Shown: one piece after another, positions 48,059 to 55,887 of the stretch
Position numbering within the stretch: position 1 is the first letter of the stretch
Layout of the letters: each line of letters begins with the position of its first letter
Source: FEN-1219 sp964503125
GTDB lineage: Bacteria; Pseudomonadota; Gammaproteobacteria; Steroidobacterales; Rariloculaceae
Direction of reading: 5' to 3'
DNA: 64,000 nt
Assembly: GCA_964503125.1 (NCBI GenBank)
Contig: CAZCZE010000009.1
Span: 109,009-173,008 of the forward strand
Notes under the pieces: model-generated
What the model saw: the letters and a program-made list of their open reading frames with translations, nothing else
Told to the model about the DNA's origin: nothing
Databases searched by the model: none
Program-made: the position numbers and the translations under genes

Positions 48059-49528
48059 ATGAGCGCTGTACCGCAAACCACGCCCGGCCTGCCGGTCAAA
48101 TCGCCCGACGCCTTTTTCATCGGCGGCAAATGGGAGAAGCCCGCGGGCAAGGGCAAGCTCGAGGTGATCTCGCCGGTCACCGAGCAAGTCGTCATGCGCT
48201 TCGCCGAGGCTTCGCCGGCCGACGTCGACAAAGCCGTCGCGGCGGCGCGCAAGGCGTTCGACGAGGGTCCGTGGCCGCGCATGACGCCGCAAGAGCGCGG
48301 GAAGGCATTGCTCAAGGTCGCCGAGCTCTTGAAGGCGCGGTTGCCCGAGCTCGCGGACACGTGGACGATTCAGGTCGGCGCGCCGATCAGCCTCACGCGC
48401 TATCTGTCGAGCCAGCCGGCGCAGCTCTTCGAGTACTACGGCAACTTGATCCAGTCGTACCCGCTCGTCGACGAGCGTACAGGCGGGCACGGCGAGCGCG
48501 TCCGCGTCGTCAAGGAGCCCGTCGGCGTCGTCGCGGCGATCACGCCGTGGAACGCGCCGCTCGTGCTGCTCTGCTACAAGGTTGCCGCGGGTCTCGCGGC
48601 GGGCTGCACGATCGTCGCGAAGCCCGCGCCCGAGACGCCGGCCGACGCGTACATCTTGGCTGAGTGCATCGAGGCCGCGGGTCTGCCGCCCGGCGTCTTC
48701 AACGTGATCCCGGCCGGCCGCGAGACCGGCGACTATCTGATCCGCCATTTGGGCATCGACAAGATCAGCTTCACGGGCAGCACGGCGGCCGGCAAGCACA
48801 TCGCGGCCGTCGCGGCCGAGCGGCTCGCGCGCACGAGCTTCGAGCTCGGCGGCAAGTCGGCGGCGCTGGTCATGGAGGACGCCGACCTCTCGAAGGTCCT
48901 GCCGAGCCTCGTGCCGTTCTCGATGCCGATCACGGGCCAGGTCTGCTTCTCGCTGACGCGCGTGCTCGTGCCCGAGAAACGCAAGCAGGAAGTGCTCGAC
49001 GCGTACGTCGGCGCGATCAAGGGCGTCAAGGTCGGCGATCCCATGGAGCCCGCGACGCAGATGGGCCCGCTCGCGATGCAGCGCCAGCTCACGCGCGTGC
49101 AGGGCTACATCGCGAAGGGCAAAGAGGAGGGCGCCACGCTCGCGCTCGGCGGCGGCCGGCCCAAGGGCTTCGACCGCGGCTGGTTCATCGAGCCCACGGT
49201 GTTCACCGACGTGCAGCAGTCGATGACGATCGCACGCGAGGAAATCTTCGGGCCCGTCGTGTCGTTCATCAGCTACCAGAATGTCGACGATGCCGTCGAG
49301 AAAGCCAACGCGACGGTCTACGGCCTGCACGGCGCCGTGTATACGCAGGACCCCGAGCGCGGCTACGCGATCGCGCGACGCATGCGCTCGGGCAGCGTGA
49401 CCGTCAACGGCCTCATCGTCGACCCGACGATGCCGTTCGGCGGCTTCAAGCAGTCGGGCACGGGACGCGAGGGCGGCATCGAGGGTCTCGATCCGTACTT
49501 CGAGCTCAAGACGATCTACTTCGCGTAG
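48059..49528 (+). CDS. NAD(P)-dependent aldehyde dehydrogenase
   Basis: A 489-residue enzyme oxidising an aldehyde to its acid. It has the Rossmann region ITPWNAPLVLLCYKVAAGLA near residues 160-180, KPAPETPADAYIL near 189-201, FTGSTAAGKHIAA near 238-250, the general base Glu in SFELGGKSAALVM near 260-272, the catalytic Cys in TGQVCFSLTRVLV near 290-303, and EEIFGPVVSF near 395-404. Typical ALDH superfamily length; the substrate is unknown. Start ATG 48059 follows AAAGGGAG. It is transcribed divergently from tupB. Confidence 0.93.
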   Translation: MSAVPQTTPGLPVKSPDAFFIGGKWEKPAGKGKLEVISPVTEQVVMRFAEASPADVDKAVAAARKAFDEGPWPRMTPQERGKALLKVAELLKARLPELADTWTIQVGAPISLTRYLSSQPAQLFEYYGNLIQSYPLVDERTGGHGERVRVVKEPVGVVAAITPWNAPLVLLCYKVAAGLAAGCTIVAKPAPETPADAYILAECIEAAGLPPGVFNVIPAGRETGDYLIRHLGIDKISFTGSTAAGKHIAAVAAERLARTSFELGGKSAALVMEDADLSKVLPSLVPFSMPITGQVCFSLTRVLVPEKRKQEVLDAYVGAIKGVKVGDPMEPATQMGPLAMQRQLTRVQGYIAKGKEEGATLALGGGRPKGFDRGWFIEPTVFTDVQQSMTIAREEIFGPVVSFISYQNVDDAVEKANATVYGLHGAVYTQDPERGYAIARRMRSGSVTVNGLIVDPTMPFGGFKQSGTGREGGIEGLDPYFELKTIYFA

Positions 49529-49571
49529 CGCGGAGTCCGGGGCGCGTGCCGACCGCAAGGGCCGGCCGCGC

Positions 49572-49718
49572 TCAGCGCCCGGTTGCGCGGTGGAGCAAGC
49601 GGTGCGTCTGCTCGGTTGCCTGCGCCAGAAGCGACGCTTCGTCGAGCGTGCGCAGCACGCGATCCTCCATGAGGATTCGGCCGTCGACGAGCGTCGCCTC
49701 GCGAATCAGGAGGTTCAT
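49572..49718 (-). pseudogene. Remnant of an amidohydrolase (SAH/MTA deaminase-like) gene
   Basis: A 48-codon frame begins MNLLIREATLVDGRILMEDR and ends with LRTLDEASLLAQATEQTHRL. The second segment closely resembles the C-terminal strand and helix of TRZ/ATZ-type amidohydrolases such as MTA/SAH deaminase; the first few residues resemble their N-terminus. The 400-odd residues between, including the metal-binding His, are absent, which suggests an internal deletion. It sits 7 bp after the sahH stop on the same strand, where a deaminase would make biochemical sense with an archaeal-type hydrolase. It could alternatively be a chance ORF. Confidence 0.5.
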
Positions 49719-49725
49719 GCTCTCC

Positions 49726-50976
49726 TCAGGCGCGCCAGTGCGCGAGGTACTCCTGTTGGTCCGCGGTCAACGTGTCGATCGCGACGCCGGCCGCGGCAAG
49801 CTTGAGCCGCGCCACGTGCTCGTCGATCGACGTCGGCACGGGATAACAGCCCGCCGCGAGCGAGCCCGCCTGCTCGACGACGTAGCGTGCCGCGAGCGCC
49901 TGCAGAGCGAAGCTCATATCCATGATCTCGGCCGGATGGCCGTCGCCGCACGAGATGTTGACGATGTTGCCGCCGCCGAGCAGGTTGAGCCAACGCCCGT
50001 CGCGGAGGCGAAAGCCCTCGACGTTGGCGCGTAGCACTTTGCGTTCGACGGCCGTCTCCGCGAGCGCGGCAACGTCGATCTCCTCCGAGAAGTGGCCCGC
50101 ATTCGCGAGCAGCACGTTGTCTTTGAGCAGCGCGAAGTGCTCGCGCCACAGCGTGTGCCGCACGCCCGTCACCGTGAGCACGACGTCGGCGACGCGACAT
50201 GCCTCGGCGAGCGGCAGCACGCGGCAGCCGTGCATGAGCGCATCGGCGGCCTTGATCGGATCGACCTCGGAGACGACGACGTGCGCGCCGAGCCCTTGCG
50301 CGCGCAGCGCACAGCCTTGGCCGCACCAGCCGTAGCCCACGATCGCGACGGTCTTGCCGGCCAGCACGAGGTTGGTCGTGCGCATCACGGCGTCCCACAC
50401 CGACTGCCCCGTGCCGTGCACGTTGTCGAACAGGTATTTGCAACGCGCCTCGTTGACGAGCACGACGGGGAAGCGGAGCTGGGCGGCTTTGACGCGAGCC
50501 CGCGCGCGCAGCACGCCGGACGTGGTTTCCTCGCAGGCGCCGAGCATCTCCTTGCCGTGGGCCCGATGCGATTCGTGCAGCAGCTCGACGAGCTCTCCGC
50601 CGTCGTCGATGACGACGTGCGGGTCGAGCTCGAGCCCGAGACCCATGTAGCGGCGCATCTCGTCCGGCGCCGCGCCGTGCCGCGCGTAGACGTGCAATCC
50701 CTCGGCCGCGAGCGCCGCGACGACGTCGTCCTTCGTCGATTCCGGATTGCTGCCGGTCACGGCGACGGCGGCCCCGCCAGCGCGCAGCACGAGCGCCAAG
50801 TACGCGGTCTTGGCTTCGAGGTGGATGCAGACGGCGATGCGTTTGCCCGCGAAGGGGCGCTCGGCGGCGAAGCGCTGCTCGAGCTGCCGCAGGATCGGCA
50901 TGTGGCGCCGCACCCACTCGATCTTGCGCTGCCCTTCGGCGGCGAGCTCGGGCGCGGCGACGATGTTGGGCTGCAT
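49726..50976 (-). CDS. Adenosylhomocysteinase, short archaeal/SIH-hydrolase type
   Basis: Hydrolyses S-adenosylhomocysteine (or its deaminated form S-inosylhomocysteine) to homocysteine and the nucleoside with bound NAD, removing the inhibitor of methyltransferases. The 416-residue protein has RIAVCIHLEAKTAYLALVLR near 45-65, CEETTSGVLRARA near 146-158, the NAD motif KTVAIVGYGWCGQGCALRA near 205-223, and a short end with LTADQQEYLAHWRA. The C-terminus lacks the Lys/Tyr extension of the long bacterial/eukaryotic type, which places it with the archaeal short type. Start 50976 (MQPNIVAAPELAAEG) is chosen over an unsupported 77-codon upstream extension. A deaminase remnant follows. Confidence 0.9.
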   Translation of the reverse strand: MQPNIVAAPELAAEGQRKIEWVRRHMPILRQLEQRFAAERPFAGKRIAVCIHLEAKTAYLALVLRAGGAAVAVTGSNPESTKDDVVAALAAEGLHVYARHGAAPDEMRRYMGLGLELDPHVVIDDGGELVELLHESHRAHGKEMLGACEETTSGVLRARARVKAAQLRFPVVLVNEARCKYLFDNVHGTGQSVWDAVMRTTNLVLAGKTVAIVGYGWCGQGCALRAQGLGAHVVVSEVDPIKAADALMHGCRVLPLAEACRVADVVLTVTGVRHTLWREHFALLKDNVLLANAGHFSEEIDVAALAETAVERKVLRANVEGFRLRDGRWLNLLGGGNIVNISCGDGHPAEIMDMSFALQALAARYVVEQAGSLAAGCYPVPTSIDEHVARLKLAAAGVAIDTLTADQQEYLAHWRA

Positions 50977-51116
50977 GACGGATTCTCGATTGACTGCGCG
51001 AGGCGGTGGGATGGTAGCACCGGCCGGTCCTTCGCAACGCTGGGGCGCAGCTAGCCGCGGTCGATGCTCGGGAGTACCTTGGTGGTCGTCGAGTGAGTGT
51101 CCGTTCGGGGGAATCC

Positions 51117-52583
51117 ATGCAGGTCGTAACCGCGGAACGCCGCGTCGCCGCGGTGCTGGCGTCCGTGCTCGCGGTGCTCGTGCTGCCGCAGTCAGCGGGT
51201 CGAGCACAGCCGGCGCTCGTCGACACGACGGTGTGGACGACGGCCGACGATCACCGCCACATGCTGGCCCAGCTCGGGATCACGCGGCTTCGCCCCGGCC
51301 GCAATGCCGACGCCGCGGCGGCCAACGCCGCGAACTACGACGAGGCGCTCGCGAATCCGTATCCCGACTTGCCCCATCCGCTGACGCGCAACAACGGCGC
51401 GAAGGTCACGGCGGCCGATGCCTGGTGGAACGGGCGCCGCGCCGAGATCGTCGAGGACTTCGAGCGCGAGGTCGTAGGCCGCGTGCCGGCCGACGTGCCG
51501 GCCGTCGCGTGGTCGGTCGTCGCGACGCGCGAGTGGGAGATGGCGGGGCGGCGCGTCGTGGGGCGACAGCTCGTCGGCCGCGTCGACAACAGCGCCTATC
51601 CCGCGATCGACGTCGAGATCTGCATGACGCTCGTGACGCCCGCCGACGCCGTAGCTGCGCCCGTCATGATCATGTTCGGCGGCGGTGCGCTACCGGCGGA
51701 AGCGCTCGCACCCGACGCGTTGCCGGCCGCCTGCCGGCCCGCGGCGCGACCAGGCCCGCCGCCCGGCGCGTTGCCCGCGAGCGCCGATCCGCCCGCGACC
51801 GAGCAGCTCATCGCCGCGGGCTGGGGCTTCGCGTCGCTGCGGCCCACGAGCGTGCAGGCCGACAACGGCGCGGGGCTCACGCGCGGCATCATCGGGCTCG
51901 TCAACCAAGGCCAGCCGCGCAAGCCCGACGACTGGGGTGCGCTGCGCGCCTGGGCCTGGGGCGCTTCGCGCGGCCTCGACTATTTGGCCACGCAGCCCGC
52001 CGTCGACGCGACGCGGGTCGGCATCGAGGGCGTCTCGCGCTACGGCAAGGCCGCGCTCGTCGCGATGGCGTTCGACACACGCTTCGCTGTCGTGCTCGTG
52101 GGCTCGTCGGGCGAAGGCGGCGCGAAGCTGCACCGGCGCAACTTCGGCGAGGCCGTCGAGAATCTCACGGCCAGCGGTGAGTACCACTGGATGGCGGGCA
52201 ATTTCCTCAAGTACGGCGCGGCGGAAGCCGCGTTCGGCAGTATGGACGCCGGCGATCTGCCCGTCGACGCGCACGAGCTCATCGCGCTCTGTGCGCCGCG
52301 CCCGACGTTCTTGAGCTACGGCGTTCCCGAGAAGGGCGACGCGCTGTGGCTCGACCAGCAGGGCAGCTTCATGGCGGCCGTCGCGGCCGGGCCCGTGTTC
52401 CGGTTGCTCGGCGCGCGCGATCTCGGCACGTCGGACGACTACCGCACCGAAAAAATGCCGCCCGTGACCGTCGGGCTGCTCGACGGTGAGCTCGCGTGGC
52501 GACAGCACGACGGCGGCCACACCGATGGGCCGAACTGGCGCTACTTCATTCCGTGGGCTAACGAGCGGCTCGAGCGGCGCTAG
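51117..52583 (+). CDS. Exported alpha/beta hydrolase, CE15 glucuronoyl esterase-like
   Basis: A 488-residue secreted protein. The signal peptide is residues 1-30 (cut near GRAQP). The body resembles CE15 glucuronoyl esterases: the nucleophile Ser307 in GVSRYGKAALVAMAFDTRF, the acid-base region GGAKLHRRNFGEAVENLTAS and ALCAPRPTFLSYGVPEKGD, and the catalytic His468 in GHTDGPNWRYFIPWA. CE15 enzymes cut lignin-glucuronoxylan esters; related proteins may act on other esters. A Pro/Ala-rich insertion near residues 200-225 (about 25 residues) is unusual. Start ATG follows GGGGGA. It is monocistronic or followed by the exported gene 42 bp downstream. Confidence 0.78.
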   Translation: MQVVTAERRVAAVLASVLAVLVLPQSAGRAQPALVDTTVWTTADDHRHMLAQLGITRLRPGRNADAAAANAANYDEALANPYPDLPHPLTRNNGAKVTAADAWWNGRRAEIVEDFEREVVGRVPADVPAVAWSVVATREWEMAGRRVVGRQLVGRVDNSAYPAIDVEICMTLVTPADAVAAPVMIMFGGGALPAEALAPDALPAACRPAARPGPPPGALPASADPPATEQLIAAGWGFASLRPTSVQADNGAGLTRGIIGLVNQGQPRKPDDWGALRAWAWGASRGLDYLATQPAVDATRVGIEGVSRYGKAALVAMAFDTRFAVVLVGSSGEGGAKLHRRNFGEAVENLTASGEYHWMAGNFLKYGAAEAAFGSMDAGDLPVDAHELIALCAPRPTFLSYGVPEKGDALWLDQQGSFMAAVAAGPVFRLLGARDLGTSDDYRTEKMPPVTVGLLDGELAWRQHDGGHTDGPNWRYFIPWANERLERR

Positions 52584-52624
52584 CATTGCCGCGTCGAGCT
52601 TGCGCGATTACGACAGGAGCCAAC

Positions 52625-53347
52625 ATGAGACACAAACTGCGCCGCGATCTGCGGCTTCTTCAGGCGTGGGTGGTCGCGGCGACCGGCGGGCTCGTCGTGC
52701 TCGGCACGAGCTGGCTCACCGAAGCCCAAGGCACTCGTACGCGTTTTACGGAGATCGACGTCGAGCGCATCAACATCGTCGAGAGCGACGGGCGCGTGCG
52801 CTTGGTTCTAGCCAACGGTGCGCGGCAAGCCGACGCCGTCATCGGCGGCCGCGTGATCGCCCCGGGCCGCGGCCGGGCGGCCGGCATGATCTTCTTCAAC
52901 CAGGAAGGCGACGAGGTCGGCGGCTTGATCTACAGCGGCCGCATGGGCGAGAACGGCCCGATCGCGTCCGGCAGCCTCACGTTCGATCAGTACCAGCAGG
53001 ACCAAACGGTCGCGCTCCAGTACGTCGAGCAGAACGGCCGGCGCCGCGCCGGGCTTGCGGTCATCGACCGGCCGCAGAGACCGCTCCCCGAGTACGTCGA
53101 TCTCGTGGCGCGGCGCAATGCCGCGACTAACGCCGACGACCGGGCTGCGCTCGAGGGCGAGATGGCGGCGTTCGGCCAGACGAAGCAGCGCGTGTACGTC
53201 GGCAAGAGCTTGGCCGGCGATGCGACGCTGACGCTGGCCGACGCTGACGGCCGCGAGCGGCTCGCGCTCAGCGTCGACGCCGCGGGCGCGGCGCGGATCC
53301 GGTTCCTCGACGGCGCCGGCAACGTGGTTCGGGAGATCGTCCCCTAG
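52625..53347 (+). CDS. Exported protein of unknown function
   Basis: A 240-residue protein I do not recognise. Residues 15-35 form a membrane or signal segment (VVAATGGLVVLGTSWLTEAQ). The rest is beta-rich with repeated short patterns such as DGRVRLVLANGARQ, GEVGG-type GDEVGGLIYSGRMG and ADGRERLALSVDAAGAARIR, suggesting a repeated beta fold. Similar proteins with a conserved GGLIYxG and ALxYxEQNGxRRAGL look widespread in soil proteobacteria but no function is known to me. It ends 96 bp before the ATP-grasp operon, so co-transcription is possible. Confidence 0.55.
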   Translation: MRHKLRRDLRLLQAWVVAATGGLVVLGTSWLTEAQGTRTRFTEIDVERINIVESDGRVRLVLANGARQADAVIGGRVIAPGRGRAAGMIFFNQEGDEVGGLIYSGRMGENGPIASGSLTFDQYQQDQTVALQYVEQNGRRRAGLAVIDRPQRPLPEYVDLVARRNAATNADDRAALEGEMAAFGQTKQRVYVGKSLAGDATLTLADADGRERLALSVDAAGAARIRFLDGAGNVVREIVP

Positions 53348-53372
53348 CGAAGCGCGCACCAACGTAGTGCTC

Positions 53373-53384
53373 GCGCTTAAGCGC
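53373..53384. promoter_or_regulatory. 12-bp palindrome upstream of the ATP-grasp operon
   Basis: GCGCTTAAGCGC is a perfect palindrome 59 bp before the first gene of the ATP-grasp/alpha-E operon, in a 96-bp gap with no other feature. It could be an operator; chance occurrence is possible in GC-rich DNA. Confidence 0.3.
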
Positions 53385-53443
53385 CTGCACCGTTTCGTCG
53401 ACTCGATTTCGCCCGGCGCGGCGCGTATGGTGAAGAAAAACCC

Positions 53444-54892
53444 ATGCGCATCGACTGGCAGCAATATCAACCCGGCGGGTTCTTCGACGAGCTCTTTGCC
53501 GCACCCGGCGAGGCGCGGCCCGCGGCCGCCCATCTGACCGACTATCTCGCGTCGCTCGGCGGGCGCGAGCTCGCCGAGCGGCAGGCCGACGCCGAGCGCG
53601 CCATCGTCGAGATGGGCATCACGTTCACCGTCTACACCGAAGGCCAGAACATCGACCGCGCGTGGCCGTTCGACGTCATTCCGCGGACGATCGAAGCGAC
53701 CGAGTGGGCGCGCATCGAGCGCGGCCTCATCCAGCGCTTGAAAGCGCTCAACATGTTCATCGACGACCTCTATCACGACCGGCGCGCCATCGCCGACGGC
53801 GTCGTGCCCGAGGACATCATCGCGACGTCGGCGAATTTCCTGCCGGCCTGCGTCGGCGGGAGCCCACCGTACGGCGTCTGGGCCAACATCTGCGGCACGG
53901 ACCTCGTGCGCGATCGCGACGGCACGATCTACGTGCTCGAGGACAACCTGCGCGTGCCGTCGGGCGTCTCGTACATGCTCGAGAACCGCATCGTCACGAA
54001 GCAGGTGTTCCCCGAGATGTTCGAGCACGCGTCGATCCTGCCCGTCGACGCCTACGCCTCGCAGCTGCTCGACATGCTGTCTTCCCTGAGCCCGCGCAAG
54101 GTGGACTTTCCGCGCGTCGTCGTGCTCACGCCGGGAATCTACAACTCGGCGTATTTCGAGCACTCCTATCTCGCGCAGCGGATGGGCGTGGACCTCGTCG
54201 AGGGCCAGGACCTCGTCGTCGGCGACGACGAGTGCGTCTACGTGCGCACGATCCGCGGCCTCGAGCGCGTCGACGTCATCTATCGGCGCATCAACGACAC
54301 GTTCCTCGACCCCGAATGCTTCGACAAGGACTCCGCGCTCGGCGTACCGGGCCTCATGCGCGCCTGGCGCGCGCAGACCGTCGCGCTCGCGAACGCACCG
54401 GGCGCGGGTGTTGCGGACGACAAAGTCGTCTACGCATACGTGCCGAAGATCATCGAATACTACTTGGGCGAGAAGGCGATCCTGCCGAACGTGCCGACGC
54501 TCTTGCTCCGCGACGACGACAGCCGCAAACGCGTGCTCGGCGATCTCGGCCAGTGGGTCGTCAAGCCCGCAAACGAGTCGGGCGGCTACGGCATGCTCAT
54601 AGGGTCGCGCGCGACGGCCGAGGACAAGGCCGCGATGGCCGTCGCCATCGAGGCCAACCCGCGCAACTACATCGCGCAGCCGGTGCTGGCACTGTCGACC
54701 GCGCCGACGCTCGTGCAGGGCGAGATCGAGCCGCGGCACCTCGATCTGCGGCCGTTCATTCTCCAAGGGCGCAACGTCTGGGTGACGCCCGGCGGTCTCA
54801 CGCGCGTCGCGCTGCGGCGCGGCTCGCTCGTCGTCAATTCCTCGCAGGGCGGCGGCAGCAAGGACACCTGGGTCGTGGCGGTGAAGTCATGA
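53444..54892 (+). CDS. Circularly permuted ATP-grasp protein (DUF404/DUF407 type)
   Basis: A 482-residue member of the circularly permuted ATP-grasp family. These enzymes are predicted to activate a carboxylate with ATP and link it to an amine, making amide/peptide bonds outside the ribosome. Segments include GITFTVYTEGQNIDRAWPFD near 50-70, RVVVLTPGIYNSAYFEHSY near 220-238, QDLVVGDDECVYVRT, DLGQWVVKPANESGGYGMLI near 365-385 with the ATP-binding Lys, and FILQGRNVWVTPGGLTRVAL near 435-455. It is first in a five-gene operon with an alpha-E gene overlapping its stop (ATGA). The product and substrate are unknown. Confidence 0.86.
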   Translation: MRIDWQQYQPGGFFDELFAAPGEARPAAAHLTDYLASLGGRELAERQADAERAIVEMGITFTVYTEGQNIDRAWPFDVIPRTIEATEWARIERGLIQRLKALNMFIDDLYHDRRAIADGVVPEDIIATSANFLPACVGGSPPYGVWANICGTDLVRDRDGTIYVLEDNLRVPSGVSYMLENRIVTKQVFPEMFEHASILPVDAYASQLLDMLSSLSPRKVDFPRVVVLTPGIYNSAYFEHSYLAQRMGVDLVEGQDLVVGDDECVYVRTIRGLERVDVIYRRINDTFLDPECFDKDSALGVPGLMRAWRAQTVALANAPGAGVADDKVVYAYVPKIIEYYLGEKAILPNVPTLLLRDDDSRKRVLGDLGQWVVKPANESGGYGMLIGSRATAEDKAAMAVAIEANPRNYIAQPVLALSTAPTLVQGEIEPRHLDLRPFILQGRNVWVTPGGLTRVALRRGSLVVNSSQGGGSKDTWVVAVKS

Positions 54893-55887
54893 GCCTGCTG
54901 TCGCGCGTCGCGGAACGCCTCTACTGGAGCGCGCGCTATCTCGAGCGCGCCGAGACGACGTCGCGGCTCGCGCGCGTCTACGGCAACCTGCTGCTCGACC
55001 TGCCGCGCGAGGCAGGCGTCACCTGGGACGTGCTCATCCAGATCACGGGCGGAGCCACGCTCTATCGCGAGCTCAATCCGAGCCCGGGTGTCGATACGGC
55101 CGAGCGCTTTTTCGTCGCGGATCGCAGCAATCCGAGCTCGGTGCGCTCGTCGCTCGCCTGTGTCCGCGAAAGCGTGCGCACGACGCGCGACATCGTGCCG
55201 TCGGAGGCGTGGCGCTCGATCAACGAGCTCTGTCTCTGGGTGACGCAACAGCTCGACGCCGAAACCTCGCACCGGCGCCGCTACGGCATCCACTCGCGCG
55301 TCGTCGAGGGCTGCCAGCAGATCAGCGGCTTGCTCGCCGACACGATGAGCCACGACGCGGCCTATCAGTTCTTCCGCTTGGGCCGCAACATCGAGCGCGC
55401 CGACATGACGACGCGAATCATCGACGCCGCCGCCGCGATGCTGCTCGGCCGCGAGGATCTCGCGCGCTTCGACAACACGCTATGGATGGCCGTGCTGCAG
55501 TCGTTGTCTGCGTACCAGATGTATCGGCAGAAGGTGCGCAAGCGGATTCACGCCGCGGACGTCATCCAGTACCTACTCAAGGACACGCAGTTCCCGCGTG
55601 CCATCGCGTTCGCGTTGCGCGAGGTCGGCGCGGCGCTCGCCCTGCTGCCGCGCAGCGGCGAGCCGATCAAGAAGCTCGGCGAGCTGCGGCGCATGCTCGC
55701 GCTCCGGAATCTAGCCGAGATCGACATCGCGGGTCTGCACCAGTGGATCGACGACGCGCAGCTCACGCTCGGCGAGCTCAACGCGCTCGTCGAGAGCACG
55801 TGGTTCAAGCCGTCGACGAGCGCCGCTGCGCCGTCGCCCGTGGCGGCTCGCTCCTCCTCTTCCGCGCAGGCCGCCGCCAATTCATGA
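54889..55887 (+). CDS. Alpha-E domain protein (DUF403)
   Basis: A 332-residue all-helical protein. The alpha-E signature is at the start: SLLSRVAERLYWSARYLERAETTSRL. More conserved motifs include FFRLGRNIERADMTTRIIDA near residues 160-180 and RQKVRKRIHAADVIQYLLKD near 210-230. The function is unknown; it always travels with permuted ATP-grasp and transglutaminase-like genes and is thought to work with them. The last 20 residues are an Ala/Ser/Pro-rich tail. It overlaps its neighbours by ATGA on both sides, so the three genes are co-translated. Confidence 0.87.
   Translation: MSLLSRVAERLYWSARYLERAETTSRLARVYGNLLLDLPREAGVTWDVLIQITGGATLYRELNPSPGVDTAERFFVADRSNPSSVRSSLACVRESVRTTRDIVPSEAWRSINELCLWVTQQLDAETSHRRRYGIHSRVVEGCQQISGLLADTMSHDAAYQFFRLGRNIERADMTTRIIDAAAAMLLGREDLARFDNTLWMAVLQSLSAYQMYRQKVRKRIHAADVIQYLLKDTQFPRAIAFALREVGAALALLPRSGEPIKKLGELRRMLALRNLAEIDIAGLHQWIDDAQLTLGELNALVESTWFKPSTSAAAPSPVAARSSSSAQAAANS

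Noticed and set aside
50977..51116. Possible S-adenosylhomocysteine riboswitch upstream of the hydrolase gene (AGCGTTGCGA on the minus strand)
   Set aside because: Only a ten-base part matches; the conserved upstream GAGG and downstream CAGGCUCG-like strand are missing, so the fold cannot form.
53662..54888. Long open frame read through in the alpha-E frame upstream of its ATG
   Set aside because: It overlaps the ATP-grasp gene in another frame and is Arg/Pro-rich as expected for a shadow frame in GC-rich DNA.
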